Shown: piece by piece, positions 52,015-60,221 of the stretch
How positions within the stretch are numbered: position 1 is the stretch's first letter
Layout: each line of letters opens with the position of its first letter
Assembly: GCA_030595795.1 (NCBI GenBank)
Contig: JAUVCH010000006.1
Location: 1 to 64,000, forward strand
From: Gammaproteobacteria bacterium
GTDB taxonomy: Bacteria; Pseudomonadota; Gammaproteobacteria; GCA-001735895
Length of the DNA stretch: 64,000 bases
Direction: 5' to 3'
Notes under the pieces: generated by a model
The model's input: only the letters and a program-made list of their open reading frames with translations
The model's database searches: none
What the model was told of the DNA's origin: nothing
Translations under genes and position numbers: made by a program

Positions 52015-54210
52015 ATGAGTTTGGCTTCAGCTGTCTGTGACCCGGTATCAGGTACAGGGTCCAGAATTTTAGTCATCGATGATGATCGCGACTACAATGA
52101 AGGTATCTGTGAGTCACTCGAACTCAATGGATTTCAAACGGCAGCAGCCTATAGTGTCAAAACCGCGCAGGAAATAATTCAAAATTTTGATGCTGATATT
52201 GCATTGATTGATGTGCATTTGGGCCCCGACAACGGTATAGATTTAATATCTGACATTAGACGGATTCGACCTGATGTTCGTTGTGTTATGGTGACTGGCC
52301 AGGCGGATGTGAACACAGCGATTCAGGCGGTCAAAAAAGGCGCTTATGATTACCTGCGCAAACCCATCAATATGGAAGATTTGCTCGCGACACTCGAACG
52401 TTGCTGGGATCTGCAAAAGTTGGAAAACGGGAAAAAGCAGGCAGAAGAATTACTCAGACAACGCAATCAGGAGCTCGAAGCACTTAACGAACGCTTACGT
52501 ACCATGGTTGATACTACGCGCAAAATTGTAGGCTGCACTGGACTAGAAGAAATGGCACCGCAACTATTGGAAGAATTTGCGAGAAATATGGGCGCCGAGG
52601 GTGGCAGTATGTATCTGGCGGAAAAAACAGGCCTGAAACTGGCGCATACCCTGGATCCGGGGCACGCATTGGAGTGGATTGATTTTCCGTTACGCAAGGG
52701 CTCTATTATCGAACAGGCCTTTGAGGGTGGTGCACCTATTCTAGTGCAAAGTATTGATTCTAATAGTAACCTGTCTGAAAGTGGTTGGTCTGGATATAAG
52801 GATGGCTCGCTACTGGTTATGCCTCTACCCGGCGCATCAGGAAATATGTTGGGGGTTGTCACGTTTCATAACAAGACGTCTCCACCATTTACGACTCAGG
52901 ATAAAGAAATCGGAACCATCCTGGGCTCGTTCAGTTATGAGGCAATTCGAGCAGCTCGAGCTGCAGAACAGCTGCGCGATACGTTGGAAAGACAGCGACA
53001 GTACCTGGAAGAACAGGTTAATGAGCGAACCGGAGCACTGCTTGTAGCCAAGGAGTCAGCGGAATCAGCGAACCGGGAAAAGAGTCGGTTTCTTTCTTCT
53101 ATGAGTCACGAATTGCGTACACCACTTAACGCAATTATCGGTTTTACAGACCTAATTAGTCAGAAAATGGCTGATCCCTTAACAGATAAGCAGCGCGAAT
53201 ATGTCCAATATGTTAATGAAAGTGGTAACCACCTGCTCGAATTAATTAACGACCTGCTGGATGTGTCGAAAATTGATTCGGGAGCTATCGAATTAGTATT
53301 TGAACCCGTTACTCTTGGTATGTTGTTTGATGCCGCTGGTACCATGGTCAGAGATAAGGTTGTCGGCAGGAAGCTCGACTTGATAATTCCGACGGATATA
53401 GATTTGACCGTAAACGGTGATCATCGACGCTGTCTACAAATATTACTGAACCTGCTAACTAATGCACTTAAGTTTACTGATGACGGGGGTACTGTCGAAC
53501 TTAGCGCCTCCAGGCATGATAATTCATTTATAAAAGTTCTTGTGAAAGATACTGGTGAAGGGATTGATGAGGAAGATCAGGCACATATTTTCAAGGAATT
53601 TCACCAGGTCGACCCTATACGAGATGGAGAGCTCGGCGGGAGTGGCATTGGGCTTGCTCTCACAAGCCGTTTAGTCGAGTTACATGGTGGTGATCTAGGC
53701 GTTGAAAGTATAAAAGGTGAAGGCAGTACTTTCTGGTTTACGCTGCCAATATATGATGCAAAATCAAAATCAAAATCAAAACCAGATACAGATGCGTTAA
53801 AGCTGCTAGCCTCGGATTTGCCCGGTCGCTGCAAGATACTTGTATTTGAGGACGGTGAAGCCAATATCGCATTGGTACAAGGTTTTTTTGGTGAAGTTCA
53901 CGAAGTAAAAATAGCTGAAAATGGAGAACTAGGTATAGATATGGCGCGTAGTTTTATGCCCGATATTATTCTAATGGATACTCGAATGCCGATTATGGAC
54001 GGAATCGAAGCGACTAAAATATTAAAATCCGACGATACTCTGAAAGGCGTCCCGATCATCGGATTGAGCGCCAGTGCCGATCCTGAGAGCGTCCAACTAT
54101 GTTACGATGCCGGGGCCGATGGGCATGTATCTAAACCGATCCTGTTTGATGAGTTAATTGTTACGATGAAGCGACTGCTAAATAGCCATATCAGCAAGCG
54201 CGCTAATTAA
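52015..54210 (+). CDS. Receiver-GAF hybrid histidine kinase with C-terminal receiver
   Basis: 731 residues: receiver (about 15-135, phosphoacceptor in A-L-I-D-V-H-L-G near 66), coiled coil, GAF-like domain (about 170-315), HisKA with His365 in S-H-E-L-R-T-P-L-N-A, HATPase (about 475-580), a K-S-K-S-K-S linker and a last receiver (about 600-725) with L-M-D-T-R-M-P. Third gene of the operon. The order kinase, double receiver, receiver-kinase-receiver is that of a multistep phosphorelay whose final output lies elsewhere. The gene overlaps the end of the convergent pirin gene by four bases. Confidence 0.9.
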   Translation: MSLASAVCDPVSGTGSRILVIDDDRDYNEGICESLELNGFQTAAAYSVKTAQEIIQNFDADIALIDVHLGPDNGIDLISDIRRIRPDVRCVMVTGQADVNTAIQAVKKGAYDYLRKPINMEDLLATLERCWDLQKLENGKKQAEELLRQRNQELEALNERLRTMVDTTRKIVGCTGLEEMAPQLLEEFARNMGAEGGSMYLAEKTGLKLAHTLDPGHALEWIDFPLRKGSIIEQAFEGGAPILVQSIDSNSNLSESGWSGYKDGSLLVMPLPGASGNMLGVVTFHNKTSPPFTTQDKEIGTILGSFSYEAIRAARAAEQLRDTLERQRQYLEEQVNERTGALLVAKESAESANREKSRFLSSMSHELRTPLNAIIGFTDLISQKMADPLTDKQREYVQYVNESGNHLLELINDLLDVSKIDSGAIELVFEPVTLGMLFDAAGTMVRDKVVGRKLDLIIPTDIDLTVNGDHRRCLQILLNLLTNALKFTDDGGTVELSASRHDNSFIKVLVKDTGEGIDEEDQAHIFKEFHQVDPIRDGELGGSGIGLALTSRLVELHGGDLGVESIKGEGSTFWFTLPIYDAKSKSKSKPDTDALKLLASDLPGRCKILVFEDGEANIALVQGFFGEVHEVKIAENGELGIDMARSFMPDIILMDTRMPIMDGIEATKILKSDDTLKGVPIIGLSASADPESVQLCYDAGADGHVSKPILFDELIVTMKRLLNSHISKRAN
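53761..53778 (+). repeat. Three-unit AAATCA repeat in a linker
   Basis: Three copies of AAATCA, encoding K-S-K-S-K-S between the ATPase and the last receiver. A short in-frame microsatellite, length-variable without frame loss. Confidence 0.8.
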
Positions 54211-55040
54211 AACTGTCCGGACTGATAATCCGCATAGGCCTGTTGCAATTCTTCACGTGTATTCATCACAAACGGTCCGGCGCGTTGCACGGGTTCTCCG
54301 AGGGGTTTTCCAGCGATTAACAAAAATCTGGCACCTTCATCACCACTATCGAGTTTAAGGAAGTCACCGCTACCTAATACGGCCAGCTGGTCGCGTGTCA
54401 ATTTGTTTGAATCAAGGCTTAACGAACCCTTTATGACGTAAACAAAAGCGTTATGTGATTCGGGTAATGTCTCGCTAAATTCGGTGTTTGCTTCTAGCGT
54501 GACATCCAGGTATATCGGGGCAGTCAGGGGCTGGTTGACCGGCCCTTTGGTACCCTGTGAAGTTTCCCCGGTAATAACCCGTATTACGGTGCCTGGTCTT
54601 GACTCGACTGGAATGCCAGCGGCGCTGTGTTCCTGATACCCCGGCTCCGTCATTTTGTGGCTGGCGGGCAGGTTGATCCAGAGCTGGAAGCCTTCGAGCA
54701 TTCCATCTTCCTGTTCGGGCATTTCAGAGTGCACAATACCTCGGCCTGCGGTCATCCACTGGATGCCACCGGGTTCGATCACGCCGTCATTACCAGCATT
54801 ATCCTGATGACGCATCCGACCGTTTAGCAGATAGGTCACAGTTTCGAATCCGCGATGCGGATGGGATGGAAACCCGGCGATGTAGTCATCCGGGTTATCC
54901 GAGCGAAAAGCATCGAGTAGCAGAAAGGGGTCGAGTTCCATAAGCCTGGGTTGGCCAATAACGCGCACTAGCTCGACACCTGCGCCATCGGTGGCCGGCA
55001 TTCCGGTTACTAATTGTTCAACTTTCCTGACTGTGGTCAT
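54207..55040 (-). CDS. Pirin family protein
   Basis: 277 residues of the double cupin fold. N-terminal metal ligands are visible in H-P-H-R-G-F-E-T-V-T-Y near 61-70 and the later H-x-E pair in I-V-H-S-E-M-P near 103. Pirins are iron-binding proteins; bacterial members have quercetinase or regulatory roles. The gene lies after a shortened azoreductase-like frame and doxX on the same strand, a grouping seen in redox or quinone-response operons, possibly under the LysR regulator at 57361. Confidence 0.9.
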   Translation of the reverse strand: MTTVRKVEQLVTGMPATDGAGVELVRVIGQPRLMELDPFLLLDAFRSDNPDDYIAGFPSHPHRGFETVTYLLNGRMRHQDNAGNDGVIEPGGIQWMTAGRGIVHSEMPEQEDGMLEGFQLWINLPASHKMTEPGYQEHSAAGIPVESRPGTVIRVITGETSQGTKGPVNQPLTAPIYLDVTLEANTEFSETLPESHNAFVYVIKGSLSLDSNKLTRDQLAVLGSGDFLKLDSGDEGARFLLIAGKPLGEPVQRAGPFVMNTREELQQAYADYQSGQF

Positions 55041-55067
55041 CTCTCTATCCTGTTAATTTATCGGTGA

Positions 55068-55172
55068 TCAGGCGGCGAAGCGGTTTTCGATTTGTGACTG
55101 TGCGCTATTATAACTGGCTTCGGCGTCCACACTGGCACTGGCGTCGAGGCGTAGAATATTTAAAGATTTCAT
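55068..55172 (-). pseudogene. Azoreductase-like N-terminal stub
   Basis: 34 codons from ATG 55170-55172 with AGGGAA five bases before it. The protein opens M-K-S-L-N-I-L-R-L-D-A-S-A-S, the first strand and phosphate loop of FMN-dependent azoreductases (AzoR), and then stops; the other 160 or so residues are missing. It lies between doxX and pirin, where an intact azoR would fit. I read it as a deletion remnant that still has its ribosome-binding site, although a functional small protein cannot be excluded. Confidence 0.5.
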
Positions 55173-55183
55173 GTAGGTTCCCT

Positions 55184-55570
55184 TTAATTTTTTGAGTTAA
55201 CCGCCCACTGGCCCGGGCCATGGACGAAAAGAAGTAGGAATGCACCGCTGATGGCGAGATTTTTCATGAATAAGGTCATTTCCATTTGCTGACTGAAATC
55301 GCTGTGGAACATAATCGCCGTCAGGAAGGTGAAACCAGCCAATAGAAAAGCAGCGATTTTGGTCTGGTAGCCGACTAGCACTGCGATGCCACCGAGTAAT
55401 TCAAGCGCGATGACCACCGGTAATAGCATCCCCGGTACACCCATCGATTCCATATAGCCCTGTGTTCCTTCGAAGCCGCCGATTTTGCTGTAGCCGGCCA
55501 TGATAAACATAATGGCAATTAAGGATCGTCCGGCGAGAGTCGACAGGTTGTTAATTATTTCTTTGTTCAT
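55184..55570 (-). CDS. DoxX family membrane protein
   Basis: 128 residues with four hydrophobic helices and the family's G-R-S-L-I-A-I-M-F-I-M-A-G-Y-S-K-I start and G-M-L-L-P-V-V-I-A-L-E-L-L-G-G-I motif. DoxX/DoxD-like proteins are thought to act in quinone or thiol redox chemistry at the membrane. First gene of the leftward group doxX, azoreductase stub, pirin. About 158 bases upstream are non-coding. Confidence 0.88.
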   Translation of the reverse strand: MNKEIINNLSTLAGRSLIAIMFIMAGYSKIGGFEGTQGYMESMGVPGMLLPVVIALELLGGIAVLVGYQTKIAAFLLAGFTFLTAIMFHSDFSQQMEMTLFMKNLAISGAFLLLFVHGPGQWAVNSKN

Positions 55571-55728
55571 TTTGTTTGTCTCCTGGTTAAGAACGAGGGT
55601 ATTATTATTGTGTTTGTATTCTGGATAAATATGTCTATTATGAAAATACTATTGCTAAAACTGGGATAATCATTACCAGATGGAAGGGACTGGGGTATCG
55701 CTATCTTCCGTAAGATCGGAGGCTGGAA

Positions 55729-56301
55729 TTAAATTCTTTCTTTTACTTTTTCGAGAAACTGCATGGCAGCATCGAGATTACCGATATCGCGTGACAGGGT
55801 ATTCAAGGCGTCAATCAGTCTGGTGTTATCATCTAGTTCATCGACTAGAATGCCTGCTAATGGGCCTAATTGCTCGGTTAATTCTTCGGCTATGATGATT
55901 TTTGTTTCGACGGTTAAAGGCGCTTCTAGTCTCTCGTCTCCCGAAAGTTGGGCGAGTGAGGATATATCGACCAGGGACTCGTACTCTGTCTCGGTTACCT
56001 GGAGAGAAGGTGGTTCAGCATTTGGTGAGGTTAGGCTTATATCGCTCTCGCCTTCGGCTAACGTGACAAGGTTCTGATCACGGTTAAATCTTAGTGACAC
56101 CAACAGGCTTTCATTAATCAGGTCAATTGCTTCTTTTCCCTGCAAGTTGCGGCACCTGGCGAGTTCGGGCTGGCCTTCGCGGAAGAAAATACGACCCTGC
56201 AATTGATTTTCATTGACACAGACCAGCGTGCCCGTGCTTGCTTCATTGGCAAGCTTTTTGAAGACTGAAGATAATTTATATTTTTTATGCTCGGCGGTCA
56301 T
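55729..56301 (-). CDS. PATAN/DUF4388-like protein
   Basis: 190 residues. The first 70 look like a PATAN/DUF4388-type domain (L-S-S-V-F-K-K-L, G-T-L-V-C-V, G-R-I-F-F-R-E-G-Q-P-E-L-A), a module found in response-regulator networks of gliding or twitching bacteria. A spacer is followed by a C-terminal helical part with E-E-L-T-E-Q-L-G-P-L-A-G. It is 33 bases downstream of the heme-type sensor gene and so probably part of the same signalling unit. Function unknown. Confidence 0.65.
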   Translation of the reverse strand: MTAEHKKYKLSSVFKKLANEASTGTLVCVNENQLQGRIFFREGQPELARCRNLQGKEAIDLINESLLVSLRFNRDQNLVTLAEGESDISLTSPNAEPPSLQVTETEYESLVDISSLAQLSGDERLEAPLTVETKIIIAEELTEQLGPLAGILVDELDDNTRLIDALNTLSRDIGNLDAAMQFLEKVKERI

Positions 56302-56334
56302 TTCATTTCTATCGGAGTAAAAATGATAAGTTGG

Positions 56335-57240
56335 CTACTTTTTTTCCGCGCGCATTTTTTTAACGATTCCAATCAGGCTTCGGCGCATTAATTCGAAAGA
56401 GTGGGCCAGTTCGCCGATTTCATCATTTCGATCAACATTGATGGATTCGTTGATCTTTCCGCGACTGACTGCCTGTGCGGCTTCTGAGATGGTTAACAAT
56501 GGCGTGATGATTGAGCGCTTCACCAGGACGTTTATCGTTAGGAAAATAAAGGCAAATAGTCCCGTCAATATAGCCATGATATAGAGACTGCGAGTCAATA
56601 CCAGTTCGTTCAAGTTAGCTAGCGGAACGCCGACAACGCTAGCGCCAACAATGTCTCCTATCCTATATCCGAAGCCACTATCGCCTCCATATTGTTTGAC
56701 TATTTCAGTCGGTGCAGCGGCTACCGTGCCGTGGCATACCAGGCAACCCTTTTTTGCAGCTGCTGGTGCTGCTGAGATTAGATAATCCTGATTCCGTAAA
56801 ATCCCGGTTTCAATAATTTTCTCGGGCTTGTCGCTAGCCCGAAAGCGGGCGAGAATATTGTTTTCTACACTATTGGGCAGATTTTCCTTGTTCAGTGGAT
56901 TGTCGGAAATAATTCTGATGTAGTATTCAGGACGAAGCTTGGCAAATTTGCTGGCAACGGTTTTCGCCATAACCGTCGAAGATACAACCGGTGGGTAAAA
57001 CACGCCCTGAGGTAGAAAATGCGGTCGAGTATCTTCTCTGACAACGTTCCTGACCGCGCGTATCATGTCGACCAGTAAAGATAATTCGCTATTCGCCTGT
57101 TCGTTTATCTGTTGCTCAGTTATAAAATATGTAGATGGTATTGATAACAGGATAATGACGAGGTAAAGGAAAAATAACAGGGAGTTAAATTTTCTGGCGA
57201 TCCTGGAGCCTTTCTTTTTACCCTGGGTCGAATCATTCAT
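56335..57240 (-). CDS. Membrane sensor with Tll0287-like heme domain and HAMP
   Basis: 301 residues: a first membrane helix at about 20-42, a periplasmic Tll0287-like (DUF3365) domain with one heme motif C-L-V-C-H near 164-168, a second membrane helix at about 212-236, and a HAMP domain ending at the C terminus. There is no kinase, cyclase or chemoreceptor output, so it must signal through a partner, perhaps the PATAN-like protein downstream. The soluble version at 15771 shares the heme domain. Divergent from the LysR gene. Confidence 0.85.
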   Translation of the reverse strand: MNDSTQGKKKGSRIARKFNSLLFFLYLVIILLSIPSTYFITEQQINEQANSELSLLVDMIRAVRNVVREDTRPHFLPQGVFYPPVVSSTVMAKTVASKFAKLRPEYYIRIISDNPLNKENLPNSVENNILARFRASDKPEKIIETGILRNQDYLISAAPAAAKKGCLVCHGTVAAAPTEIVKQYGGDSGFGYRIGDIVGASVVGVPLANLNELVLTRSLYIMAILTGLFAFIFLTINVLVKRSIITPLLTISEAAQAVSRGKINESINVDRNDEIGELAHSFELMRRSLIGIVKKMRAEKK

Positions 57241-57360
57241 GATAGATAACCGTAGTTTTCGGAATTTAATTCTTAATAATAATTTTTTCTAACTCTAAGG
57301 ATTATAAACAAATTATGTTGATACGTGTGAACTATTATTTCCTGATTAAAAAGGAGGTGT

Positions 57361-58254
57361 ATGAATAAATTTGAGGAACTCGAAGCTTTTGTCGCCGTGG
57401 TCGATCAACATGGTTTTAGCGCCGCCAGCGAGCGTAGCGGGGTTGCCAAATCGGTATTGAGTCGGCGGGTTAGCGATCTGGAGAAACGCCTGGGCGTTCA
57501 GTTGATGCAGCGAACCACCCGCAAGTTATCACTAACCGATGCGGGGCAGCACTTTTATCAACGCGCCGTGGGCCTGCTATCGGATTTAAGCGATGCTGAG
57601 CAGGTGGTGTCCGACTCACAATGCGATTTGTCTGGTCGCATAAAACTAGCTGCTCCGCTGGGGATGGGTATTGGTCATCTAGCAGAACCGATAGCGGCGT
57701 TTATGGCCGAGCATAGCAATCTCGAAATCGTCGTTGAATTGAATGACAGGCAAATGGATCTGGTCGAAGAGGGTTATGATATGGCGATACGGATTGGCGA
57801 CTTACAGGATTCCAGCTTGATTGCGCGTAAGCTATCCACCGTCAACATGGTTATTTGCGCGAGCCCCGACTATTTACGAAAACAGGGTGAGCCGCTGCAT
57901 CCGACTGAGCTATCTGACCACGAAGTGTTGGTCTACAGCAATTTGACACCGGGCCGACAATGGTCGTTCAAATATCGTGGAGAACGTGTCAGCCCGAGCG
58001 TGAAATATCGCATCAGTGCGAATAATGGCGAACTACTGGCAAAAATGGCCGCCAATGGCCTTGGTATTACGGCGGGGCCGTTGTTTTATTTGCAGCCTTA
58101 TATTGATCGTGGGGAATTGGTACCGGTACTCGGCGAGTGCACCAGACCTTCAGTCGGTATGTATGCAGTTTACCCACCTGGTAGAATGGTTTCCCGTCGC
58201 GTGAAAATGTTAAGTGACTATTTGTTTGAATATTTCCGCGACAAACCAATTTAG
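57361..58254 (+). CDS. LysR family transcriptional regulator
   Basis: 297 residues with the winged helix (about 1-60, [18 protein letters not shown]) and the effector-binding domain (about 90-290). It resembles the large DhcR/AaeR-like group ([10 protein letters not shown]). AAGGAGGTG at 57351-57359 is complementary to the whole anti-Shine-Dalgarno, an exceptionally strong site placed only three bases before ATG from its GGAGG core. It may regulate the doxX-pirin group. Confidence 0.92.
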   Translation: MNKFEELEAFVAVVDQHGFSAASERSGVAKSVLSRRVSDLEKRLGVQLMQRTTRKLSLTDAGQHFYQRAVGLLSDLSDAEQVVSDSQCDLSGRIKLAAPLGMGIGHLAEPIAAFMAEHSNLEIVVELNDRQMDLVEEGYDMAIRIGDLQDSSLIARKLSTVNMVICASPDYLRKQGEPLHPTELSDHEVLVYSNLTPGRQWSFKYRGERVSPSVKYRISANNGELLAKMAANGLGITAGPLFYLQPYIDRGELVPVLGECTRPSVGMYAVYPPGRMVSRRVKMLSDYLFEYFRDKPI

Positions 58255-58291
58255 CGATATACTGCCGCAAATTTTTATACAGGAAATATTT

Positions 58292-58858
58292 TTGAGTATT
58301 AAATCAGATAGCTGGATTCGGCGCATGTCCGAGTCGGAAGGTATGATCGAGCCGTATGAACCGGGACAGGTGCGAGAGTTGGACGGTGGTCGGATCATTT
58401 CCTATGGCACTTCGAGCTACGGCTACGATGTGCGTTGTGCGAATGAATTCAAGATATTCACGAATATTAACTCGGCCATCGTTGATCCGAAGAATTTTGA
58501 TGATGATAGCTTTGTCGATGTCGAATCCGATGTCTGTATCATCCCGCCGAACTCGTTTGCGTTAGCGCGTACGGTTGAGTATTTTCGCATTCCGCGCAGC
58601 GTCTTAACGGTTTGTCTGGGTAAATCGACCTACGCGCGCTGCGGTATTATTGTCAACGTAACGCCACTGGAACCCGAGTGGGAAGGTCACGTCACGCTGG
58701 AATTTTCCAATACTTCGCCCTTACCTGCGAAAATCTATGCCAACGAGGGCATCGCGCAAATGTTGTTTTTTGAGGCCGACGAGGTTTGTGAAACCTCGTA
58801 CAAGGATCGTGGTGGTAAGTACCAGGGGCAAAAAGGCGTTACGCTACCGAAGGCTTAA
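58292..58858 (+). CDS. dcd: dCTP deaminase
   Basis: 188 residues from TTG 58292, which has AGGA seven bases before it and begins [12 protein letters not shown], the normal start of this longer dCTP deaminase group. The open frame extends further but overlaps the LysR gene. Conserved are [10 protein letters not shown] near 40, G-K-S-T-Y-A-R-C-G near 110, and the V-T-L-E-F-S-N with the catalytic Glu. The enzyme makes dUTP from dCTP for dTMP synthesis. Confidence 0.94.
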   Translation: MSIKSDSWIRRMSESEGMIEPYEPGQVRELDGGRIISYGTSSYGYDVRCANEFKIFTNINSAIVDPKNFDDDSFVDVESDVCIIPPNSFALARTVEYFRIPRSVLTVCLGKSTYARCGIIVNVTPLEPEWEGHVTLEFSNTSPLPAKIYANEGIAQMLFFEADEVCETSYKDRGGKYQGQKGVTLPKA

Positions 58859-58860
58859 GG

Positions 58861-59517
58861 TCAGGCGCGTAAATCCAGTATTGGCCAGTTACGTTGGTTT
58901 GCTATCTGGCTTAGGGGCTCATCAGGGTTAACCGCGACTGGCTGGCTGACCTGTTCCAGTAACGGTAGGTCGTTAATCGAATCGCTATAAAAATAGCTGT
59001 CATCCAGGCTATGATCGCGTGATTCTAACCACTGTGCTAAAACGGTTACCTTACCTTCTTTGTAAGTCGGTGTACCGAGGTAGTTGCCGGTATAGCGGTT
59101 GTCGATAATCTCGGGTTCGGTAGACAGGATGTTAGGAATATTGAGCAGTTCGGCGATCGGTGCGGTAATAAATAGATTGGTCGCGCTGACAATAATCAAT
59201 TCATCACGCTGTTGGCGATGTTTTTTGAGCAAATCAGAGGTGCCTGTCGCTATTCTGGGTTTTATCCAGTTCTCGATATAATCTTGCCGCCAGTCATAGA
59301 GTTTCTCAATCGGATGCAGGGTAAGGGGCTGCAGGGCAAATTGTAAATATTGATGGTTGTCGAGCTCACCGCGTTGATAATCTTCGAGAAATAACTGGTT
59401 AAGTCGCTGATATTCCGCTTCGTCGACAATATTATTGGCGACCATATACTCGCCCCAGAGGTAGTCGCTATCGCCGTTTAACAGCGTGTGGTCGAGATCA
59501 AAAATTGCCAGTGCCAT
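58861..59517 (-). CDS. HAD-superfamily phosphatase, subfamily IB
   Basis: 218 residues with the catalytic D-L-D-H-T-L at 7-12, Ser in I-V-S-A-T near 109, and Lys/Asp motif near 155-190 (D-S-I-N-D-L-P). The cap and length match the HAD-IB hydrolases found next to rppH in many gammaproteobacteria, with SerB-like or phosphoserine/histidinol-phosphate activity. It is divergent from rppH with 96 bases between, and convergent with dcd with two bases between stops. Confidence 0.88.
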   Translation of the reverse strand: MALAIFDLDHTLLNGDSDYLWGEYMVANNIVDEAEYQRLNQLFLEDYQRGELDNHQYLQFALQPLTLHPIEKLYDWRQDYIENWIKPRIATGTSDLLKKHRQQRDELIIVSATNLFITAPIAELLNIPNILSTEPEIIDNRYTGNYLGTPTYKEGKVTVLAQWLESRDHSLDDSYFYSDSINDLPLLEQVSQPVAVNPDEPLSQIANQRNWPILDLRA

Positions 59518-59613
59518 TGCCTAAGTAAGTCCCCAGTTTGAGTTGGTGTGCGGGTTTTTCTATGTCAGAATATCGATCACAGAATACTATAGGAATCGGG
59601 ACAGGTTGGCGAC

Positions 59614-60114
59614 GTGATTGACAGTGATGGTTATCGGGCAAACGTAGGCATTATCCTCTGCAATCAGCAGGGGCAGGTGATGTGGGCGCGCCGTGTAAGG
59701 CAGGATGCCTGGCAATTTCCGCAAGGTGGAATCAGTCCGGGAGAGACCGCCAACGAGGCTATGTATCGCGAATTATGGGAAGAGACCGGTCTGAAACAGA
59801 CCGATGTCGGCATGCTCGCCTCGACCAATAGTTGGTTACGCTATAAATTGCCTCGACGTCTAATCCGTAAAAATTCATCGCCGCGTTGTATCGGACAAAA
59901 GCAAATCTGGTATTTGCTGGAGTTGCGTGCCGACGAAAATGCGTTTGATTTTGCTGTGTCCGACAAACCAGAATTCGACCACTGGAAATGGGTTGATTAC
60001 TGGCATCCCGTCGAAAATGTTGTATTTTTCAAACGTCGAGTCTATCAATGTGCGCTTGCACAGCTCGAATCTCGCTTGCCAATGGCTGATAATCTTGCTA
60101 ATACTGGCGTTTAG
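59614..60114 (+). CDS. rppH: RNA pyrophosphohydrolase
   Basis: 166 residues from GTG 59614, beginning [14 protein letters not shown], the usual RppH start. The Nudix box is complete at about 38-60 (G-G-I-S-P-G-E-T and R-E-L-W-E-E-T-G). RppH removes pyrophosphate from mRNA 5' ends and starts decay. It precedes ptsP by 107 bases, a classic gammaproteobacterial order. Confidence 0.95.
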   Translation: MIDSDGYRANVGIILCNQQGQVMWARRVRQDAWQFPQGGISPGETANEAMYRELWEETGLKQTDVGMLASTNSWLRYKLPRRLIRKNSSPRCIGQKQIWYLLELRADENAFDFAVSDKPEFDHWKWVDYWHPVENVVFFKRRVYQCALAQLESRLPMADNLANTGV

Positions 60115-60221
60115 ATATTGCCATACTCAGGTTCGATTCGAATCTGTCATCAATTTATAATCTGCCGGGTTAACAATAAATAACCAAAGGGCCTGAGGAA
60201 TATGCCGGGAGTTCGTCACTA

